The translations under genes and the position numbers were made by a program. Shown here one piece after another: positions 20,838 through 23,466 of a stretch of DNA of 23,466 bases. Origin of the DNA: a virus. The stretch spans positions 1 through 23,466 of IMG/VR virus record IMGVR_UViG_3300009420_000094. One strand, given 5' to 3'. Position 1 is the first letter of the stretch. Every line of letters begins with the position of its first letter. The notes under the pieces are model-generated. The model saw nothing but the letters and a program-made list of their open reading frames with translations, was not told the origin of the DNA and did not search any database.

Positions 20838-21482
20838 ATGAAAATATTAGTAGCTTGTGAAGAAAGCCAAGCGGTAACAAAAGCTTTTAGAAGTTTAGGA
20901 CATGAAGCATATAGTTGTGATATACAAGAGTGTAGTGGTGGCAAACCACAATGGCACATACAGGGTGATGCTATAAAAGAAGCGTATAGTGGTAAATATG
21001 ATATGATGATAGCTCACCCACCCTGTACCTTTATGAGTAAAGCGGGTGCTAGATTTATGTACCCTACAGCTGGAAATGTATGCCCCGATAGATTAAAATT
21101 AGGTTTAGAAGCTCAAGAGTTCTTTATTAAATTATTAAACGCACCGATTAAACATATTGTTGTAGAAAATCCAACACCGTTAAAAGTGGTAAGATTACCT
21201 AAAGAAACTCAAGTAATACAGCCTTATCAGTTTGGACATCCGTATAGTAAAAGAACTTTGTTGTGGATTAAGAATTTACCACCTTTAGAACACACTGACG
21301 TTCTTGATAAATGGACTCCTTTCTTACCAAGTAATACTGGAGGTAAGAAGAGAGGTCAAAAGACTAATAGAGGTACTTCTAGGAACGCTAAAGAGAGTAG
21401 TAAAACTTTTCAAGGAATTGCTAATGCTATGGCTGAACAATGGAGCGAATATTACCACAAAAACCAATTAACAATTTTTTAA
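20838..21482 (+). CDS. Orphan C5 cytosine DNA methyltransferase
   Basis: 214 residues. Motifs: a degenerate SAM-binding motif I at 3-8 (ILVACEES), the catalytic PPC at 61-63 (IAHPPCTF, Cys63 the nucleophile), the ENP version of motif VI at 110-112 (VVENPTPLK) and a motif VIII-like region QPYQFGHPYSKRTLLWIK. It is shorter than typical C5 methyltransferases and the target-recognition region is compact. No restriction endonuclease is visible nearby, so it is probably an orphan enzyme that marks phage DNA against host restriction or regulates DNA. The start is 3 bases after the preceding stop. Confidence 0.8.
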   Translation: MKILVACEESQAVTKAFRSLGHEAYSCDIQECSGGKPQWHIQGDAIKEAYSGKYDMMIAHPPCTFMSKAGARFMYPTAGNVCPDRLKLGLEAQEFFIKLLNAPIKHIVVENPTPLKVVRLPKETQVIQPYQFGHPYSKRTLLWIKNLPPLEHTDVLDKWTPFLPSNTGGKKRGQKTNRGTSRNAKESSKTFQGIANAMAEQWSEYYHKNQLTIF

Positions 21483-21484
21483 TT

Positions 21485-21826
21485 ATGATTTCAAGCAACT
21501 ATAAAATAATAAAGAACTTAGTAGAGAAACACGCTAAGATAAAAGACTTATCTATTAAAGGGAATAAAAAACACTTAGCACTATCAAGATGCGTTTACTA
21601 TAGAATATGCAAAGTATATCAAGGAAAAGACTACAGCCATACAGAAGCAGCAAAAGCGATAGGAAGATGTCACAATAATTCTATTTACGGGTTAAAAAGT
21701 TTTTCTAAATTTAGATGTCAAATTTTCTTTGAAGAATATATTAATATTGGTTTCTATTGCACAATAGATTTATCAGAAATAGAAAATAAAATAAATAATT
21801 TAATAACAGAAGAAACTAAAAAATAA
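21485..21826 (+). CDS. DnaA-domain-IV-like DNA-binding protein, copy 2 (putative)
   Basis: 113 residues from the ATG at 21485, which directly follows the methyltransferase gene. An earlier in-frame ATG at 21440 would overlap that gene by 43 bases and is not preferred. Residues about 31-75 (LALSRCVYYRICKVYQGKDYSHTEAAKAIGRCHNNSIYGLKSF) fit the DnaA domain IV helix-turn-helix with the GRxHxx.I motif (Gly60-His63). It is the likely paralogue of the 16102-16482 product. The C-terminus is a helix (LSEIENKINNLITEETKK). It lacks any ATPase domain. Role inferred: DNA-binding regulator or origin binder. Confidence 0.5.
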   Translation: MISSNYKIIKNLVEKHAKIKDLSIKGNKKHLALSRCVYYRICKVYQGKDYSHTEAAKAIGRCHNNSIYGLKSFSKFRCQIFFEEYINIGFYCTIDLSEIENKINNLITEETKK

Positions 21827-21831
21827 ATAAA

Positions 21832-23103
21832 ATGAAAAAACAAAGGAAAAGATTAAGCAATTCAGAGGCAACTTTATTAGGAATCCAACCTAAACCTCAA
21901 GATAAAAAAGGAGAGAATACTAGATACATGATTACTAGTGAACAATTTAAAAAGATTAAAGAACACAGGCGTAACTTATCAACTTTAAAGAATGAAGTTA
22001 AGTCAGAAACAAAGGCAAACGATTACGAATCCAAACCTTTTGTATTGTCTGCTTTTAGCGATGACGGTAAGATGATGGGCATAGATGATTACTGTAGAGC
22101 TTACAATTTAATACGTAAAGATATTTCAAGTTGGAAGTTAATCACTCATACAGGTACACCTTATTACAATATTGTATTTAAGGAAAATAAAGAGGATTTA
22201 TCTAGTATTATAGATATTGATTTTATAGAAGAGATTGCTAAAAAGCATATCAAACCAGTAGAATTAAAGCAACAGTTTACATTTATAGACAGCAGTCAAA
22301 TAGATAGAATCGTTTACACAGATGTACATATCGGAATGTGTACGGATAAAGTAGGAACAGCCTTATATGCTAGTCCTTGGAATAAAGAGCGGTTAATGCT
22401 TAGAATGGAAGAGATGTGCGATTACACACTATCAAGGCAGAAGAGCCAAACATTACATATAGACGAATTGGGGGACTTACTAGATGGTTGGGATGGGTAC
22501 ACAACTAGAGGAGGGCATAAGTTGCCACAGAATATGACAAACAAAGAGGCGTTCGATGCTGCAATTGATTTTAAAGTAAAGATGATTGATTACTTGATAC
22601 CGTATTACTCCAAGATTGTATGCAATAATATTTGTAATGACAACCATGCGGGAGACTTTGGATATATTGCAAACCAAACATTTAAATTCATCATTGAACA
22701 AAAGTATTTAGGTAGTGTAGAAGTTACAAACCATGTTAAATTTATCAATCATTACAACATAGGTAGACATGGAATTGTTATAACGCACGGGAAAGACGAT
22801 AAGTCTTTAAAGTTTGGATTCAAACCACACTTAGACCCGAAACAAATAGAAAAGATAGACCAGTATTTAAAACAATACGGAGTTTATAAGTTTGATTTTA
22901 TAGAGTTCGGTAAAGGGGATAGTCATCAATTACTGTTGGATTATTCCACAAGTGATGATTTCGACTACTTTAACTTCCATGCCTTTAGTCCTAGTTCTGA
23001 ATGGGTGCAGACTAATTTCAAGAAAGGTGTTAGCGGGTTCACCCATGTAAGTATGAGCAAAGAATCAAACATTAAAATAGTGACCCCTTACTTTTTTAAC
23101 TAA
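21832..23103 (+). CDS. Calcineurin-like phosphoesterase
   Basis: 423 residues. Metallophosphoesterase motifs appear in order: TDVHIG (Asp164, His166), LGDLLDG (Gly214, Asp215, Asp218), CNDNHAGD (Asn271, His272), VITHG (His319) and GDSHQ (Asp363, His365). These bind two metals and hydrolyse phosphoesters, in this case probably nucleic acid or a nucleotide. The first about 130 residues are basic and helical, with a pattern LSNSEATLLGIQPK, and may bind DNA. Similar proteins sit near terminase or replication genes in Bacteroidota phages. It lies 5 bases after the DnaA-like gene. The substrate is unknown. Confidence 0.75.
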   Translation: MKKQRKRLSNSEATLLGIQPKPQDKKGENTRYMITSEQFKKIKEHRRNLSTLKNEVKSETKANDYESKPFVLSAFSDDGKMMGIDDYCRAYNLIRKDISSWKLITHTGTPYYNIVFKENKEDLSSIIDIDFIEEIAKKHIKPVELKQQFTFIDSSQIDRIVYTDVHIGMCTDKVGTALYASPWNKERLMLRMEEMCDYTLSRQKSQTLHIDELGDLLDGWDGYTTRGGHKLPQNMTNKEAFDAAIDFKVKMIDYLIPYYSKIVCNNICNDNHAGDFGYIANQTFKFIIEQKYLGSVEVTNHVKFINHYNIGRHGIVITHGKDDKSLKFGFKPHLDPKQIEKIDQYLKQYGVYKFDFIEFGKGDSHQLLLDYSTSDDFDYFNFHAFSPSSEWVQTNFKKGVSGFTHVSMSKESNIKIVTPYFFN

Positions 23104-23106
23104 AAA

Positions 23107-23361
23107 ATGATTATGAGAACCAATTTATTAGAACGGCTTAAACCTGAGTTTAAAGCGGGGCTAGAAGCTAACAGACAAAAGTATCCGAGTTCAGTTGAGG
23201 ATGTAGAAAAAGTATTAAAAAGTTTTGTCATTTATGACGATTTAACTATCAACCAAATAGTAAAAATTTTTGAATTTTGTAACCACCAAAGTATTGGCAG
23301 AACCTCCTTCGACTGGAAGTTTGGACAAGATGCTTTTGAAACGTACAACGGACTATGTTAA
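23107..23361 (+). CDS. Small hypothetical protein (84 aa)
   Basis: 84 residues (82 if the ATG at 23113 is used). It is predicted helical, with LLERLKPEFKAGLEANRQKYPSSVEDVEKVLKSF and a C-terminal IGRTSFDWKFGQDAFETYNG. No family is recognised. It starts 3 bases after the phosphoesterase stop. It overlaps the next frame by 8 bases. It may be an early accessory protein of the replication module. Confidence 0.55.
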   Translation: MIMRTNLLERLKPEFKAGLEANRQKYPSSVEDVEKVLKSFVIYDDLTINQIVKIFEFCNHQSIGRTSFDWKFGQDAFETYNGLC

Positions 23362-23466
23362 CCGCAGAGGCTATACACGAGCTAGCTTTGAACAAAACAA
23401 GAGCTAAACGAGTAATACTGGAAATAAGAGCAAATAGGCTCAAGTATGAAATAGAGCACAAACTAA
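23354..23466 (+). CDS. Truncated N-terminus of a further phage gene
   Basis: The ATG at 23354 opens a frame that runs off the right edge (37 codons visible). The first residues are a basic helical stretch (LTAEAIHELALNKTRAKRVILEIRANRLKYEIEHKL). Its ATG lies in the end of the previous gene. A terminase small subunit or a DNA-binding protein would suit this position and charge, but the fragment is too short to identify. Confidence 0.4.

Noticed and set aside
1-23466. CRISPR array, insertion sequence or attachment site
   Set aside because: No regularly spaced repeats, transposase motifs, terminal inverted repeats or tRNA-flanking duplications were seen by eye.

Overview
This window is tailed-phage DNA (Caudoviricetes, siphovirus-like) from a phage or prophage of a Bacteroidota host, most likely a flavobacterium. 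The sequence is AT-rich. Genes start with ATG after A/T-rich leaders that lack clear Shine-Dalgarno sequences. Bacteroidota-type -7 boxes (TAnnTTTG) precede several transcription units. No integrase, terminase or bacterial gene is visible, so I cannot tell lytic phage from prophage. Stop codons include TAA, TGA and TAG, so the code is standard.

Layout. Positions 1-2120 are the end of a tail module: a DUF4376-like fragment, a small protein and a short tape-measure-like protein. Positions 2147-3127 hold three small unknown genes on the minus strand, interrupting the late region. Positions 3239-9427 form the head and connector module: an S78/XkdF-type protease with a scaffold-like tail, a probable decoration protein, the major capsid protein, a probable tail-tube-like protein, a small protein, a portal with a C-terminal Mu-F-like domain, a DUF6712-like connector, and a diverged second copy of the tube-like protein. 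Intrinsic terminators follow the capsid gene and the first tube-like gene. Positions 9424-11507 encode host-contact proteins: a tail fibre with a carbohydrate-binding-like domain and a leucine-rich-repeat protein. Positions 11519-12563 are a lysis cassette (XhlA-like membrane protein, M15 peptidase, 3TM holin), closed by a terminator.

A Bacteroidota promoter at about 12662-12688 starts the early and middle region. It has small genes, including an untracked ribbon-helix-helix regulator. A recombination block follows, resembling the lambda nin region in content: a Rad52-like annealing protein, a NinB-like protein and a NinG-like HNH protein. A NUMOD4/HNH homing endonuclease sits inside this block. 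Next come a DnaA-domain-IV-like protein, a three-gene cassette (unknown conserved protein, IbrA-like PP-loop protein, IbrB-like ParB protein) and a RecB/PD-(D/E)XK nuclease.

A GC-rich, possibly structured intergenic segment with a U-run (about 19457-19516) precedes the replication-type genes. These are followed by an orphan C5 cytosine methyltransferase, a second DnaA-domain-IV-like protein, a calcineurin-like phosphoesterase and two small genes, the last cut by the window edge. Many gene pairs overlap by 1-4 bases (ATGA or TAATG), suggesting tight translational coupling. The least explained parts are the IbrA/IbrB triad, the structured intergenic element, the two tube-like paralogues and the homing endonuclease whose C-terminus resembles the end of the gene upstream.
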